From Agrobacterium sp. a22-2 (GTDB lineage: Bacteria; Pseudomonadota; Alphaproteobacteria; Rhizobiales; Rhizobiaceae): DNA of 64,000 nt. Below are positions 46,266 to 58,322 of the stretch, one piece after another. The notes beneath the pieces were generated by a model, which was given only the letters and a program-made list of their open reading frames with translations, had not been told where the DNA came from and did no database searches. Position numbers and translations under genes: made by a program. The stretch is taken from NCBI RefSeq assembly GCF_012276985.1, contig NZ_JAAXMM010000009.1:1-64000 (forward strand), given 5' to 3'. Every line of letters starts with the position of its first letter. The stretch's first letter is position 1.

Positions 46266-47045
46266 ATGCTGATCGACACCCATTGCCATCTCGATTTCGC
46301 CGATTTCGACGCCGAGCGCGACGATCTGGTGGCGCGGGCCCATGCGGCCGGCGTCGCGCAGATGGTGACGATTTCGACGCGGGTCAAGAAGCTCGACACG
46401 CTGCTGGCCCTGACGGAGCGCTATCCGACCGTATTCTGCTCGGTCGGAACGCATCCCAACAATGCCAATGAGGAACTCGACGTCACCGCCGACGACCTGG
46501 TGCGGCTGGCCCAGCATCCAAAGGTCGTGGCGATCGGCGAGGCAGGGCTCGATTATTTCTACGACACGCAGACGCCGGAAGACCAGAAGACCGGGCTTCT
46601 GCGCCATATCGCGGCGGCGCGCGAAACGCAATTGCCGCTGGTTATCCACGCGCGCAGCGCCGACGACGACATGGCGGCTGTTCTGACCGAGGAAACAGGG
46701 AAGGGGGCCTTCCCTTTCATCCTGCATTGTTTCTCGTCCGGTGCGGATCTGGCCAGGACCGGCGTGGAGCTCGGCGGCTATGTGTCGTTTTCCGGCATTT
46801 TGACCTTTCCGAAATCGACCGAATTGCGCGATATCGCCAAAACCCTGCCGCTCGACCGGCTGCTGGTCGAGACCGATGCGCCGTATCTGGCCCCAAAGCG
46901 CTGGCGGGGAAAACGCAACGAGCCATCTTACGTGGTCAATACGGCCGAGGTTTTGGCCGAGACCATGGGATTGAGCTTCGAGGAGATGGCGAAGATCACC
47001 ACCGAGAACGCTTTCCGCTGCTTTTCCAAGATGCCGAGGCTCTGA
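46266..47045 (+). CDS. tatD: TatD-family metal-dependent DNase
   Basis: A 259-residue TIM-barrel hydrolase with DTHCHLDF, GEAGLDYF, HARSADDDM, HCFS and the TDAPYLAP motif, which supply the metal-binding His, Glu and Asp residues of TatD 3'-5' nucleases. It follows metG by 8 bases and precedes a metallo-beta-lactamase gene by 3 bases, the standard metG-tatD-MBL operon of this group. Confidence 0.93.
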   Translation: MLIDTHCHLDFADFDAERDDLVARAHAAGVAQMVTISTRVKKLDTLLALTERYPTVFCSVGTHPNNANEELDVTADDLVRLAQHPKVVAIGEAGLDYFYDTQTPEDQKTGLLRHIAAARETQLPLVIHARSADDDMAAVLTEETGKGAFPFILHCFSSGADLARTGVELGGYVSFSGILTFPKSTELRDIAKTLPLDRLLVETDAPYLAPKRWRGKRNEPSYVVNTAEVLAETMGLSFEEMAKITTENAFRCFSKMPRL

Positions 47046-47048
47046 GGC

Positions 47049-47876
47049 ATGGGTTTTCGACGTCGCTTCACGATCCTCGGCTGCTCGTCGTCGCCCGGCG
47101 TGCCGCGGATCAATGGCGACTGGGGTGCCTGCGATCCGGGCAATCCGAAAAACCGCCGGACCCGCGCATCCTTCCTGATCGAGCAGATTGCGCCGGATGG
47201 TGGCAAGACGACCGTGGTCATCGACACCGGCCCGGATTTCCGCGAGCAGATGATTGCGGCCCGCGTCAGCCACGTCGAAGCGGTGATCTACACCCATGCC
47301 CATGCCGACCATCTGCACGGCATCGACGACCTGCGCGGCTATTTCCACACGCAGCATCACCGCATCCCGATCCATGCGGAGCGCGAGACCATGGAGCGGA
47401 TCCGCCAGGGGTTCGGCTATTGCCTCGAGACGCCGCCGGGCAGCAATTATCCACCGATCGTGGCGCCGAGGATCATCGACGATCTCGACAGCCCGATCAC
47501 GATAGACGGCAAAGGTGGAACGCTGTCGCTGCTGCCGCTTGTCCAGCAGCACGGCGACATCACGTCACTGGGCCTGCGCATCGGCAATGTGGCCTATTGC
47601 TGCGACGTCAGCGACTTTCCGCAACCGACCATCGACAAGCTTGGCGGCCTGGACGTGCTGATCATCGACGCGCTGCAGTACCGGTTCCATCCGAGCCATC
47701 TGTCGCTGGAACAGGCGCTGGGCTGGATCGATCGGCTTCAGCCACGCCGCGCCATCCTGACCCACATGCATGTGCCGCTCGACTACGCGACCGTGATGGC
47801 GGAAACGCCGGATCATGTGGAACCGGCGTATGATCAGATGGCGTTCGAGATCGAGATCGATGACGGCACGGACTGA
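47049..47876 (+). CDS. PhnP-like metallo-beta-lactamase-fold hydrolase
   Basis: A 275-residue MBL-fold protein with the THAHADHLHGID metal site, a later CDVSD aspartate, and LTHMHVPLD supplying another histidine. The PhnP-like group hydrolyses cyclic nucleotides or phosphodiesters. It starts at ATG 47049, three bases after tatD. The dif-like site lies about 100 bases past its end. Confidence 0.85.
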   Translation: MGFRRRFTILGCSSSPGVPRINGDWGACDPGNPKNRRTRASFLIEQIAPDGGKTTVVIDTGPDFREQMIAARVSHVEAVIYTHAHADHLHGIDDLRGYFHTQHHRIPIHAERETMERIRQGFGYCLETPPGSNYPPIVAPRIIDDLDSPITIDGKGGTLSLLPLVQQHGDITSLGLRIGNVAYCCDVSDFPQPTIDKLGGLDVLIIDALQYRFHPSHLSLEQALGWIDRLQPRRAILTHMHVPLDYATVMAETPDHVEPAYDQMAFEIEIDDGTD

Positions 47877-47980
47877 ATACCGCCTGATAAGATATGCCGT
47901 CAAGTGATTGATGGGGCCGAGTTTTTCGCCTTTTCCCAAGGCCGTGATTTCACGGTGTTCAGTGGCGGCCATATAGGATT

Positions 47981-48008
47981 TAGTTCCATAATCTATCTTA
48001 TGCGATCT
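47981..48008. other. Candidate dif (XerCD chromosome dimer-resolution) site
   Basis: The 28 bases split as an 11-base XerC-like arm TAGTTCCATAA, a 6-base centre TCTATC and an 11-base XerD-like arm TTATGCGATCT. The inner CATAA-N6-TTATG is the universal dif core. FtsK-orienting GGGNAGGG sites point toward it: nine on the plus strand to the left, and to the right three on the minus strand with one exception. This would put the window at the replication terminus. Confidence 0.6.
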
Positions 48009-48145
48009 ACGTGTGCGGCCGGGTGGGGTCAAGGATGAAGTGCGACTTGCGTTGGCCGCCATCCCTCTCATGACCAAGGCGACCTTCGTCTGGATCTATG
48101 GTCCAGCTTGCGCATCTCAATTCCCACCTTGCCGGCGATCTCGGT

Positions 48146-48382
48146 TCAGAACTTGCGAGCATTGAGCCGTCGCCTGTCGCGCTCGACATAGTCGGAGCCG
48201 AGTTCGGTCAAACGGAATTGTCTTTTCTGAAATTCGCCGCGGATCAAGATGAAACCCTGTTCTTCGGCTTCACTCAATGTCTTCAGGCTTGTGCCTTTCG
48301 GCGGTGACTGCCAATCCGCGCCATTTGCGCTGTGCAGCAAGACCAGTATTTTGTGAATTTTATCTCTCCATGACCGATGCAC
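48146..48382 (-). CDS. Possible small winged-helix-like protein
   Basis: A 78-residue frame beginning at GTG 48382 contains IHKILVLLHSANGADW and LKTLSEAEEQGFI, then FRLTELGSDYVERDRRR, a layout like a small winged helix with a C-terminal basic tail. The upstream part of the longer frame to 48598 is not convincing. Ribosome site weak. It could also be the remnant of a longer gene. The surrounding 47877-48592 stretch otherwise holds the dif-like site and nothing else recognisable. Confidence 0.3.
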   Translation of the reverse strand: MHRSWRDKIHKILVLLHSANGADWQSPPKGTSLKTLSEAEEQGFILIRGEFQKRQFRLTELGSDYVERDRRRLNARKF

Positions 48383-48592
48383 ACGATGGTGATGTGCCGC
48401 CTCGTTGGCGATTGGGACCTGACTATTTGCAGCGAGTGTCGCGTTTCTACCTGGCGGAAGACGTTGAGCGTCGTCCAGGTCCGCCGGGCTCTCGCGGTGG
48501 TATCCAGCGGCTTTTTCCCCCGCTCTTTTCGAATCTCCGAACTGGTCTATACTTGTTTCAGGATCACTTAAAAAACCAGAAGGGGAATTGCC

Positions 48593-49027
48593 ATGCATGC
48601 CGGACTTTCCAGTGCCTTCGCTTTCCTTGGTATCTTTAGTTTCGGCCTGCTGCAGCCGGCGCTCGCCGATGACAAGACCGATGCCGCGCGTCTGGCGATT
48701 TCCGGCCAGATCTCGGCCTTTCTGAACGATGATGCGGAAAAGGCCTATTCCTTCGCCTCCCCCGATATCAAGGCGCGCTTTCCCGATGCCGAGCGGTTCT
48801 TCGACATGGTGAAGCAGACCTATACGCCGGTCTACCGGCCCGGCAACTATGCCTTCGGGCGGGCCAAGTTCCTGGCGGACGGCAAGCGCGCCTACCAGGA
48901 AGTGCTGATTTCCGGCAAGGACGGCAAGGACTGGGCGGTCTATTACGACCTGATGCGCCAGCCGGACGGACGCTATGTGATCAACGGCGTCAAGATGACG
49001 GTCGATACGCTGAGCCGCGGCATCTGA
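48593..49027 (+). CDS. Secreted DUF4864-type protein
   Basis: A 144-residue protein with a signal peptide (AFAFLGIFSFGLLQPALA) and a NTF2-like/DUF4864 domain (ISAFLNDDAEKAYSFASPDIKARF, YDLMRQPDGRYVINGV). The function is unknown; proteins of this sort are periplasmic. AAGGGG precedes ATG 48593. It converges with tgt. Confidence 0.8.
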   Translation: MHAGLSSAFAFLGIFSFGLLQPALADDKTDAARLAISGQISAFLNDDAEKAYSFASPDIKARFPDAERFFDMVKQTYTPVYRPGNYAFGRAKFLADGKRAYQEVLISGKDGKDWAVYYDLMRQPDGRYVINGVKMTVDTLSRGI

Positions 49028-49051
49028 GCCATTGGAGCGTGTGGGACGCCG

Positions 49052-50182
49052 TTATCGCGCCTCGATATCGCCCCTCGCCCACATATCCTGGGTCTCGGCC
49101 ATGAAATCGGCAAAGCGGCCCTCGTCGAGCGCCTTGCGGATGCCTTTCATCAGGTCCTGGTAATAGGACAGGTTGTTCCACGACAGCAGCATGCCGCCCA
49201 GCGCCTCGTTGGAGCGCACCAGATGGTGCAGATAGGCGCGGGAGTAATCGCGGGCGGCCGGGCAATCGGATTCTTCGTCCAGCGGCCGCATGTCCTCGGC
49301 GTGGCGGGCATTGCGGATATTGACCTTGCCGCGGCGGGTAAAGGCCAGGCCATGACGGCCGGAGCGGGTCGGCATGACGCAGTCGAACATGTCGATACCC
49401 TCAGCCACCGATTTCAGCATGTCGTCCGGCGTGCCGACGCCCATCAGATAACGTGGCTTTTCAGCTGGCAGCACCGGCAATGTGACGTTCAGCATCTGCA
49501 GCATGACGTCCTGCGGCTCGCCGACCGCCAGGCCGCCGATCGAATAGCCCTTCAGGTCGAGGTCCTTCAAGGCTTCGGCCGAGCGGATGCGCAGTTTCGG
49601 GATGTCGCCGCCCTGTACGATGCCGAACATCGCCTTGCCGGGCTGCGTGCCGAAGGCGACGCGGCAGCGCTCCGCCCAGCGCAGCGACATTTCCATGGCG
49701 CGCTCGATCTCCTTGGGCTCCGAGGGCAGTGCCACGCATTCGTCGAGCTGCATCTGGATATCGGAGCCGAGCAGGCCCTGGATCTCGATCGAGCGTTCCG
49801 GCGACATGTGATGCAGGCTGCCGTCGATATGGCTCTTGAAGGTGACGCCCTGCTCATCCAGCTTGCGCAGGCCCGACAGCGACATGACCTGGAAGCCGCC
49901 GCTGTCGGTGAGGATCGGATGCGGCCAGCGGATCAGCTCATGTAGGCCACCCAGGCGGGCGACGCGCTCCGCACCGGGCCGCAGCATCAGGTGATAGGTA
50001 TTGCCGAGGATGATATCGGCGCCGGTGTCGCGCACCTGATCGAGATACATGGCCTTGACCGTGCCGACGGTGCCGACCGGCATGAAGGCCGGCGTGCGGA
50101 TGGTGCCGCGCGGCATGGTGATCTCGCCGAGACGGGCCCTGCCCTCGGTCTTCTTCAGGATGAACTGGAAATTTTCAGTCAT
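49052..50182 (-). CDS. tgt: Queuine tRNA-ribosyltransferase
   Basis: A 376-residue TIM-barrel enzyme that swaps guanine 34 for preQ1 in tRNAs with GUN anticodons. Catalytic and specificity segments visible: [21 protein letters not shown] and MPTRSGRHG. The usual zinc-binding Cys and His come near the C-terminus ([15 protein letters not shown]); a complete CxCxxC is not obvious, which some alphaproteobacterial Tgt share. ATG 50182 lies one base after the queA stop. Confidence 0.94.
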   Translation of the reverse strand: MTENFQFILKKTEGRARLGEITMPRGTIRTPAFMPVGTVGTVKAMYLDQVRDTGADIILGNTYHLMLRPGAERVARLGGLHELIRWPHPILTDSGGFQVMSLSGLRKLDEQGVTFKSHIDGSLHHMSPERSIEIQGLLGSDIQMQLDECVALPSEPKEIERAMEMSLRWAERCRVAFGTQPGKAMFGIVQGGDIPKLRIRSAEALKDLDLKGYSIGGLAVGEPQDVMLQMLNVTLPVLPAEKPRYLMGVGTPDDMLKSVAEGIDMFDCVMPTRSGRHGLAFTRRGKVNIRNARHAEDMRPLDEESDCPAARDYSRAYLHHLVRSNEALGGMLLSWNNLSYYQDLMKGIRKALDEGRFADFMAETQDMWARGDIEAR

Positions 50183-50183
50183 A

Positions 50184-51263
50184 TCAGGCTTTCCGGAACA
50201 GGAGGCTGGCGTCGCCATAGGAATAGAAGCGATAGCCGTCCGCGATGGCATGAGCATAGGCGGCGCGCATGGTCTCAAGGCCGGCAAAGGCCGAAACCAG
50301 CATGAACAGCGTCGACTTCGGCAGGTGGAAATTGGTCATCAGCATGTCGACCGCCTTGAAGCGGTAGCCGGGCGTGATGAAAATGCCGGTGGCGCCCGAC
50401 CAGGGCTGGATGATGCCGTCCTCCTGCGCAGCACTCTCGATCAGCCGCAGCGAGGTGGTGCCGACGCAGACGATACGGCCACCGCGCGCCTTGAGGGCAT
50501 TGAGCGCGGCTGCGGTCTTCTCAGAAACATGGCCGGTTTCCAGGTGCATCTTGTGATCGTCGGTATCATCGGCCTTGACGGGCAGGAAGGTGCCAGCGCC
50601 GACATGCAGGGTGACGAAATGGCGCTCGACGCCGGCGGCATCGAGCCTTGCAAACAGGTCCGGCGTGAAGTGCAGGCCGGCGGTGGGGGCGGCCACGGCC
50701 CCCTCTTCCCGCGCATAGATGGTCTGGTAGTCGGTGCGGTCCTGCCCGTCCTCCGGGCGCTTGGCGGCGATATAGGGCGGCAGGGGAATATGGCCTGTCG
50801 TGGCGATGGCGGCATCGAGATCCGGGCCGGAGAGATCGAAGGACAGGGTGATTTCACCCGCCTCGCCCTTTTCCGTGACGGTGGCGATCAGCTCGCCGAG
50901 CAGGCAAGTATCGCTGCCCTTGCCGAAGACGATGCGATCGCCCGGCTTGATGCGCTTGCCGGGCCGTGCAAAGGCCAGCCAGCGGTTTGCCCCGACGCGC
51001 ATGTGCAGCGTTGCGGAGACCGGCGTCTGCTCGGCGCCATCGCGCAGGCGGATGCCTTCCAGCTGGGCCGGAATGACCTTGGTATCGTTGAAGACAAGCG
51101 CGTCGCCGGGTCTCAGGAAGGATGGCAGGTCGAAGACCTTGCGGTCCTCGAAAGCGGCTTCCTCCGGCCGGACGATGAGCATACGGGCGCTGTCGCGCGG
51201 GCTTGCGGGCCGCAGCGCAATGTTGTCGTCGGGCAGGTCGAAGTCGAACAGGTCAACGCGCAT
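50184..51263 (-). CDS. queA: tRNA preQ1-34 S-adenosylmethionine ribosyltransferase-isomerase
   Basis: A 359-residue QueA enzyme that transfers ribose from SAM to preQ1 to form epoxyqueuosine. Family segments: [13 protein letters not shown] at the start, [29 protein letters not shown] and [14 protein letters not shown]. It has no clear Shine-Dalgarno sequence: its ATG lies one base after the stop of the HEPN-like gene, so translation probably depends on coupling with that gene. Confidence 0.95.
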   Translation of the reverse strand: MRVDLFDFDLPDDNIALRPASPRDSARMLIVRPEEAAFEDRKVFDLPSFLRPGDALVFNDTKVIPAQLEGIRLRDGAEQTPVSATLHMRVGANRWLAFARPGKRIKPGDRIVFGKGSDTCLLGELIATVTEKGEAGEITLSFDLSGPDLDAAIATTGHIPLPPYIAAKRPEDGQDRTDYQTIYAREEGAVAAPTAGLHFTPDLFARLDAAGVERHFVTLHVGAGTFLPVKADDTDDHKMHLETGHVSEKTAAALNALKARGGRIVCVGTTSLRLIESAAQEDGIIQPWSGATGIFITPGYRFKAVDMLMTNFHLPKSTLFMLVSAFAGLETMRAAYAHAIADGYRFYSYGDASLLFRKA

Positions 51264-51264
51264 G

Positions 51265-51924
51265 CTAAACTAACTTCATCATTAAGTTGCTGATCAACTT
51301 CTCAAATTGGCAAATCCTGAAATCAAAGAGGAAATCACGTCCACTTGACGACAAGAAGTTTTTCCCGCGTTCAGAAAGTGAACGTGATCCTACTTCTGCA
51401 TTCAATGACGCTTTACGAACACGCGCAAACTGCCGATCATGGGCATGCGCCACCGCATCCCTAGCCTCAGTAAGGTTATGAAAATCAAGATCAAATATCG
51501 CCTTCAGCTCCTTGATATCACCGCCGCATATCTCCAAAATCTCCGGTGAAAATATGGTTTCGCGAAAATTGTAAAGGTCGATTGGAACGACATCTGCATG
51601 AATGTGAGCCGCATCGATTGCCGCTGAATTGATATCTAGGTCAGATTGATATCCAGATGTGGCTGTAAAAATCTCAAAGTAGAGAAAGTAGCAATTGGCA
51701 GAGAATATGGCACCCCACAAATGACTATGAGCGAAGTCAGGTGCTGCAAATATCCGGTGCTTTTCGGGTTTCTGCTCTCGACGTTTCATAACTTCTACTG
51801 AGCGTTGATGCAGAGTTAGCCACTGTTGATTGAAAGGGGATAGAACGTCAGAAGTTAAGAGCCGTGCCTTAACAAGCACGGCTCCAATATCATTTAAGGA
51901 ATAAAGATCCTTAGACCGCGCCAT
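51265..51924 (-). CDS. HEPN-like protein inserted between ppi and queA
   Basis: A 219-residue protein of no clear family. Near residue 155 it has an ARDAVAHAH segment, matching the HEPN ribonuclease signature R-x4-H (Arg155, His160) with an acidic residue after Arg, and the surrounding region looks helical as in HEPN domains. It is AT-richer than its neighbours (51541-51600 has 26 G/C in 60). Its ATG overlaps the ppi stop as TGATG, and its TAG ends one base before the queA ATG, so it is stitched into the operon with translational coupling on both sides. Toxin, defence or abortive-infection role is possible but unproven. Confidence 0.7.
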   Translation of the reverse strand: MARSKDLYSLNDIGAVLVKARLLTSDVLSPFNQQWLTLHQRSVEVMKRREQKPEKHRIFAAPDFAHSHLWGAIFSANCYFLYFEIFTATSGYQSDLDINSAAIDAAHIHADVVPIDLYNFRETIFSPEILEICGGDIKELKAIFDLDFHNLTEARDAVAHAHDRQFARVRKASLNAEVGSRSLSERGKNFLSSSGRDFLFDFRICQFEKLISNLMMKLV

Positions 51925-52433
51925 CAGGCGTCGGCGGCGACCTTCATCGAGACGATCGAGTCGGGGTCGCGCACGGGCTCGCCCTTCTTGATCTGATCGA
52001 TGATGTCCATGCCTTCCATGACCTGGCCCCAGACCGAATACTGCTTGTTGAGCCAGGGAGCATCGGTGAAGCAGATGAAGAACTGCGAATTGGCCGAGTT
52101 CGGGCTCTGCGAGCGGGCCATGGAGCAGGTGCCGCGGATATGGGAGGTCGCGGAGAATTCCGCCTTCAGGTCGGGCTTCGACGAGCCGCCCATGCCGGCG
52201 CGGGCCGGGTTGAAGCTTTCGCCGCCCTGCTTGCCGAACTGTACGTCGCCGGTCTGGGCCATGAAGTCGGGAATGACGCGGTGGAAGACGACGCCGTCAT
52301 AGGCGCCTTCGCGCGACAGTTCCTTGATGCGGGCGACATGCTCGGGGGCCAGTTCGGGCAGAAGGGCGATGACGACCTTGCCCTTGGTGGTTTCCATGAT
52401 GATGGTGTTTTCGGGATCCTTGATCTCGGCCAT
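51924..52433 (-). CDS. Cytoplasmic cyclophilin-type peptidyl-prolyl isomerase
   Basis: A 169-residue cyclophilin with the fold signatures VVFHRVIPDFMAQTGDVQ, MARSQSPNSANSQFFI and a conserved Trp region (APWLNKQYSVWG). It has no signal peptide, so it is cytoplasmic, catalysing proline isomerisation. ATG 52433 has GGAGAAA upstream. It pairs with the exported paralogue immediately upstream. Confidence 0.92.
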   Translation of the reverse strand: MAEIKDPENTIIMETTKGKVVIALLPELAPEHVARIKELSREGAYDGVVFHRVIPDFMAQTGDVQFGKQGGESFNPARAGMGGSSKPDLKAEFSATSHIRGTCSMARSQSPNSANSQFFICFTDAPWLNKQYSVWGQVMEGMDIIDQIKKGEPVRDPDSIVSMKVAADA

Positions 52434-52472
52434 GCACTTTCTCCTTGCTGCGGGATATTGCCCGTTTGGGTA

Positions 52473-53042
52473 TTATTTTCTGCCGACCGTGACCTTGATC
52501 ATGCGGTCGGGGTCGGTGACTTCGCCATTGCCGCCCTCGCCGCGCTTGATCTTGTCGACATAGTCCATGCCCGCAATGACCTTGCCGACGACCGTGTACT
52601 GGCCATTCAGGAAGCCGCCATCGGCAAACATGATGAAGAACTGCGAATTGGCCGAATTCGGATCCTGGCTGCGCGCCATGCCGACCGTGCCCTTTTCGAA
52701 GGGAATGTTGGAAAATTCGGCCGGCAGATCGGGCAGACTGGAGCCGCCGGTTCCGGCACGGCCGGCTTCGAAGCCGCTTTCCATGTCGCCGAACTGCACA
52801 TCGCCGGTCTGGGCCATGAAACCATCGATCACCCGGTGAAAGGCGACATTGTCATATTCGCCCTTCTTGGCGAGTTCCTTGATCTGCGCGACGTGCTTCG
52901 GCGCGACATCCGGCAGGAGTTCGATGACGACCGGGCCGTCTTTCAGCTGGATCGTCAGGAAATCATCCTCGCCGGCAAAGGCGCCGACGGCCGTTGATGC
53001 GAGAGCGAGTGCGCCAACAAGGGCGAGATGAAGCAGTTTCAT
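52473..53042 (-). CDS. Periplasmic cyclophilin-type peptidyl-prolyl isomerase
   Basis: A 189-residue cyclophilin with a signal peptide (LLHLALVGALALASTAVGAFA) and the same signatures as its neighbour (VAFHRVIDGFMAQTGDVQ, MARSQDPNSANSQFFIMF). The pair ppi-ppi, one exported and one cytoplasmic, followed by queA-tgt, is the conserved rhizobial order. Confidence 0.93.
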   Translation of the reverse strand: MKLLHLALVGALALASTAVGAFAGEDDFLTIQLKDGPVVIELLPDVAPKHVAQIKELAKKGEYDNVAFHRVIDGFMAQTGDVQFGDMESGFEAGRAGTGGSSLPDLPAEFSNIPFEKGTVGMARSQDPNSANSQFFIMFADGGFLNGQYTVVGKVIAGMDYVDKIKRGEGGNGEVTDPDRMIKVTVGRK

Positions 53043-53077
53043 GGGGGCTCCATAAGCTTTGAATTAAAAAAACCGGC

Positions 53078-53572
53078 TCACGTCTTGAGCTTGGACTGCA
53101 ACGCCCGCAGCACGGCCGCGGGCACGAAGGCGCTGACATTGCCGCCCATGGCGGCGATTTGCCGGACCAATGTGGCGGTAATAGGCCGGGAGGCCGTTCC
53201 GGCCGGCAGGAAAATCGTCTGCAGGTCGGGCGCCATCTGGTGGTTCATGCCGGCCATCTGCATCTCATAGTCGAGATCGGTGCCGTCGCGCAGGCCGCGC
53301 ACCAAAAGCCGGGCGCCGTGCTTGCGGGCCGCATCGACGGCGAGCCCGTCGAAAGCGACCACGGAAATGCTGGTGGCCCGATCGGGAAATGCATCGGAAA
53401 GGCTCTGCCGGATCAGCTCGGCCCGTTCTTCATAGGAAAACAGCGGCGGCTTGCCGGGATGAATGCCGATCGCCACGATGACCTCAGGCACCACGTTCAG
53501 CGCCTGAACAAGAACGTCCAGATGTCCGTTGGTCATCGGATCGAAGGAGCCCGGATAGAATGCTTTGGTCAT
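53078..53572 (-). CDS. coaD: Phosphopantetheine adenylyltransferase
   Basis: A 164-residue nucleotidyltransferase with [20 protein letters not shown] (T/HxGH-type ATP site), [17 protein letters not shown] and a C-terminal basic helix. It adenylates phosphopantetheine, the penultimate step of coenzyme A synthesis. It lies 35 bases upstream of the periplasmic cyclophilin gene. Confidence 0.95.
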   Translation of the reverse strand: MTKAFYPGSFDPMTNGHLDVLVQALNVVPEVIVAIGIHPGKPPLFSYEERAELIRQSLSDAFPDRATSISVVAFDGLAVDAARKHGARLLVRGLRDGTDLDYEMQMAGMNHQMAPDLQTIFLPAGTASRPITATLVRQIAAMGGNVSAFVPAAVLRALQSKLKT

Positions 53573-53753
53573 GGCAGCCCAAGGAGTGGATTTTCACGCC
53601 TTTTGTCATGGAAGAACCGGGACCGCAAGCAATTTAGGCATAGTTGCGGCGCTGGCCGCGTGAACCGCCGATGAACGCGCCATTCAGCGCGATTTCAGGG
53701 CGAGCGTGTCAATAATGACACCCAGATCCTGATTTTATTGTTCGGTGCAACAT

Positions 53754-53891
53754 ATGCTTGCTGTTCTCGTCATCCTTGCGATATTGGCGTCGCTGCTTTT
53801 CGAAATCGTCCTCTCGCTCGTGCTTGACTACGAGCTGCCGCCCGGCCCCCAACGGCTCGGGTGCGAGCGCCCTGACATGAACGGGAGATGA
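53754..53891 (+). CDS. Possible small membrane peptide
   Basis: A 45-residue frame with an N-terminal hydrophobic segment (LAVLVILAILASLLFEIVLSLVL cut at residues 2-24) and a short Pro/Arg tail. No good ribosome site. It is the first of three rightward small frames in the coaD-gyrA gap. Low confidence. Confidence 0.3.
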   Translation: MLAVLVILAILASLLFEIVLSLVLDYELPPGPQRLGCERPDMNGR

Positions 53892-54016
53892 ACGAGGCGT
53901 TAAGGCGAGCTTCAGGCCGGCCGTCATATTACCAACTTCTAGAAACACTGGAACAAACATCATTCCGATGAGTTGTTAGCTCAAGTCGATGATGCTTCCT
54001 AGGAAGGATAAATCCG

Positions 54017-54169
54017 ATGCCCGATAAAGTGACGATGATCAATGTGGTATGGATGGCCCTCATGGGCGCCATGCTGGCAACCACGCTCGGCTTTCACACC
54101 AGTGAAGACGAGGGTGGCACCTTCTACGGACCGCCGATCACTGCCCGCTATCACAGCTTCGGGCACTGA
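54017..54169 (+). CDS. Small hypothetical membrane protein
   Basis: A 50-residue protein: one hydrophobic segment (INVVWMALMGAMLATTLGF) followed by an acidic and aromatic tail (EDEGGTFYGPPITARYHSF). AGGAAGGA lies 9 bases before ATG 54017. No family recognised. It is followed by a similar-sized frame 67 bases on. Confidence 0.55.
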   Translation: MPDKVTMINVVWMALMGAMLATTLGFHTSEDEGGTFYGPPITARYHSFGH

Positions 54170-54236
54170 CGCTTCGATCGCCAAATCCCGTTTCCCAATG
54201 CCGTCACGGCCCACGCCAGACCGGAAAGGAAGACCT

Positions 54237-54371
54237 ATGTTCGTGACACTATCCGTACTTGCGGCGCTGATCAGCGCCATGTTCGTCGCGTCCGTGGCTT
54301 CCACGGTTTCGGCTCTCCGCCGCGAACGTGACGATTTCAAAAACCTCGTCGAGCGCAACAAGGCGTTCTGA
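54237..54371 (+). CDS. Small hypothetical membrane protein
   Basis: A 44-residue protein with a hydrophobic N-terminal half (FVTLSVLAALISAMFVASVAS) and a charged C-terminus (LRRERDDFKNLVERNKAF). GGAAAGGAAG precedes ATG 54237. It ends 130 bases before the gyrA terminator and may share a transcript with the frame at 54017. Confidence 0.55.
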   Translation: MFVTLSVLAALISAMFVASVASTVSALRRERDDFKNLVERNKAF

Positions 54372-54501
54372 CGGAACTGGCGGACGACCCAGAGCGTCGA
54401 TCTGCCGGCACGACCTCCCCGCAGGGATCCACACCTGCGAGCTTGACAATCCTTGAAACTGCCCTGCCCTCGTGTCGTCCCCCATGCGGGAGCAGGTATA
54501 A

Positions 54502-54531
54502 AAGCCCGCCGGAAACTCTTCCGGCGGGCTT
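54502..54531. terminator. Bidirectional terminator after gyrA
   Basis: A GCCCGCCGG/CCGGCGGGC stem (54504-54512 and 54521-54529) flanked by AAAA and TTTT, 15 bases past the gyrA stop. On the minus strand it ends CTTTTAT, on the plus strand CTTTTC, so it can terminate gyrA and the small rightward genes. Confidence 0.88.
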
Positions 54532-54545
54532 TTCCTATGGATGGA

Positions 54546-57347
<2,802 letters not shown>

Positions 57348-57649
57348 ATCAGGTCACGATCTTTTTTCGGAATCACTGTGAAGTTTATAGCGGAAAGGGC
57401 GCGTCAGCGCCAATTTCGCCGGAGGTTTTGAACAGTCTTTTGCGGCAATGCAAAGGCACATCGCCATTTGGCCGGGGCATGCCGGATTGCCACCCTTGCC
57501 AAGCGTCAAGCACTGGCCTCACAATAAAGCGCGTCGCGATCTATCCCATACGCTCGTCACGCTTTATCTCTTTTTTGTCGCAGGTCGGTGTCCCGAAACC
57601 GGTGCCCCTTTCGGGCGACATGCTGTAGCTATCGGGCAGAGGGCGGATC
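57348..57649. other. Divergent gyrA-marC intergenic region, no gene
   Basis: No convincing coding frame. It contains the upstream regions of gyrA (left) and the MarC gene (right). One TGTCGCA occurs near 57575, without a partner half-site. Confidence 0.5.
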
Positions 57650-58276
57650 ATGGCAAGTGCCGAAGCACTGATAAACGCATTCACGACAATCCTGGTTACC
57701 GTCGATCCGCCGGGACTGGCGCCGCTGTTTCTGGGCCTGACCCAGGGCATGTCGCGGGCGCAGCGCCGGCAGGTGGCGGTGCGCGGCTCGATGATCGCCT
57801 TCGCCATCTTGGCGCTGTTTGCCGTCTTCGGGGCCGGCGTGCTCGGCCTGCTCGGCATCTCCATGGGCGCCTTCCGCATCGCCGGCGGCGTCATGCTGTT
57901 CTATATCGCCTTCGAGATGATTTTCGAGAAGCGGCAGGAACGCAAGGAAAAGACCACCGACAATGCCATCACCAAGGACCACATCCACAACCTGGCGGTC
58001 TTTCCCCTCGCCCTGCCGCTGATCGCCGGGCCGGGCGCCATCTCCGCCACCATCCTGCTGGCCGGCGCCATGCCGGGCGCCGTCGAGCGCGGCCAACTGA
58101 TCGGCGTGATCGCCGTCTGCCTCGGCCTGGTGTTTGCTGCCCTGGTGATCGCCGACCGCCTCGACCGCCTGCTCGGCATGACCGGCCGCGCCATCCTGAC
58201 ACGGCTGCTCGGCGTGCTGCTGGCCGCCCTTTCCGTGCAGTTCGTCGTCGACGGGGTGAAATCCGCCTTTGCCTGA
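57650..58276 (+). CDS. MarC-family integral membrane protein
   Basis: A 208-residue protein with about six hydrophobic segments and the MarC/UPF0056 pattern (TILVTVDPPGLAPLFLGLT, AGGVMLFYIAFEM and PLALPLIAGPGAIS). The function is unknown; it was once linked to multiple antibiotic resistance. ATG 57650 starts just after a GCAGAGGGCGG sequence. It is the usual neighbour of gyrA and ssb in rhizobia. Confidence 0.9.
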   Translation: MASAEALINAFTTILVTVDPPGLAPLFLGLTQGMSRAQRRQVAVRGSMIAFAILALFAVFGAGVLGLLGISMGAFRIAGGVMLFYIAFEMIFEKRQERKEKTTDNAITKDHIHNLAVFPLALPLIAGPGAISATILLAGAMPGAVERGQLIGVIAVCLGLVFAALVIADRLDRLLGMTGRAILTRLLGVLLAALSVQFVVDGVKSAFA

Positions 58277-58322
58277 ACGGGCGCGTTCCATCCGATCGAA
58301 ACAGAGTATTGGAGTGTTCTGA

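Noticed and set aside
47877..48145. Coding frames between the MBL gene and the small winged-helix frame
   Set aside because: Short frames with no ribosome site or family; the stretch is better explained by the dif-like site.
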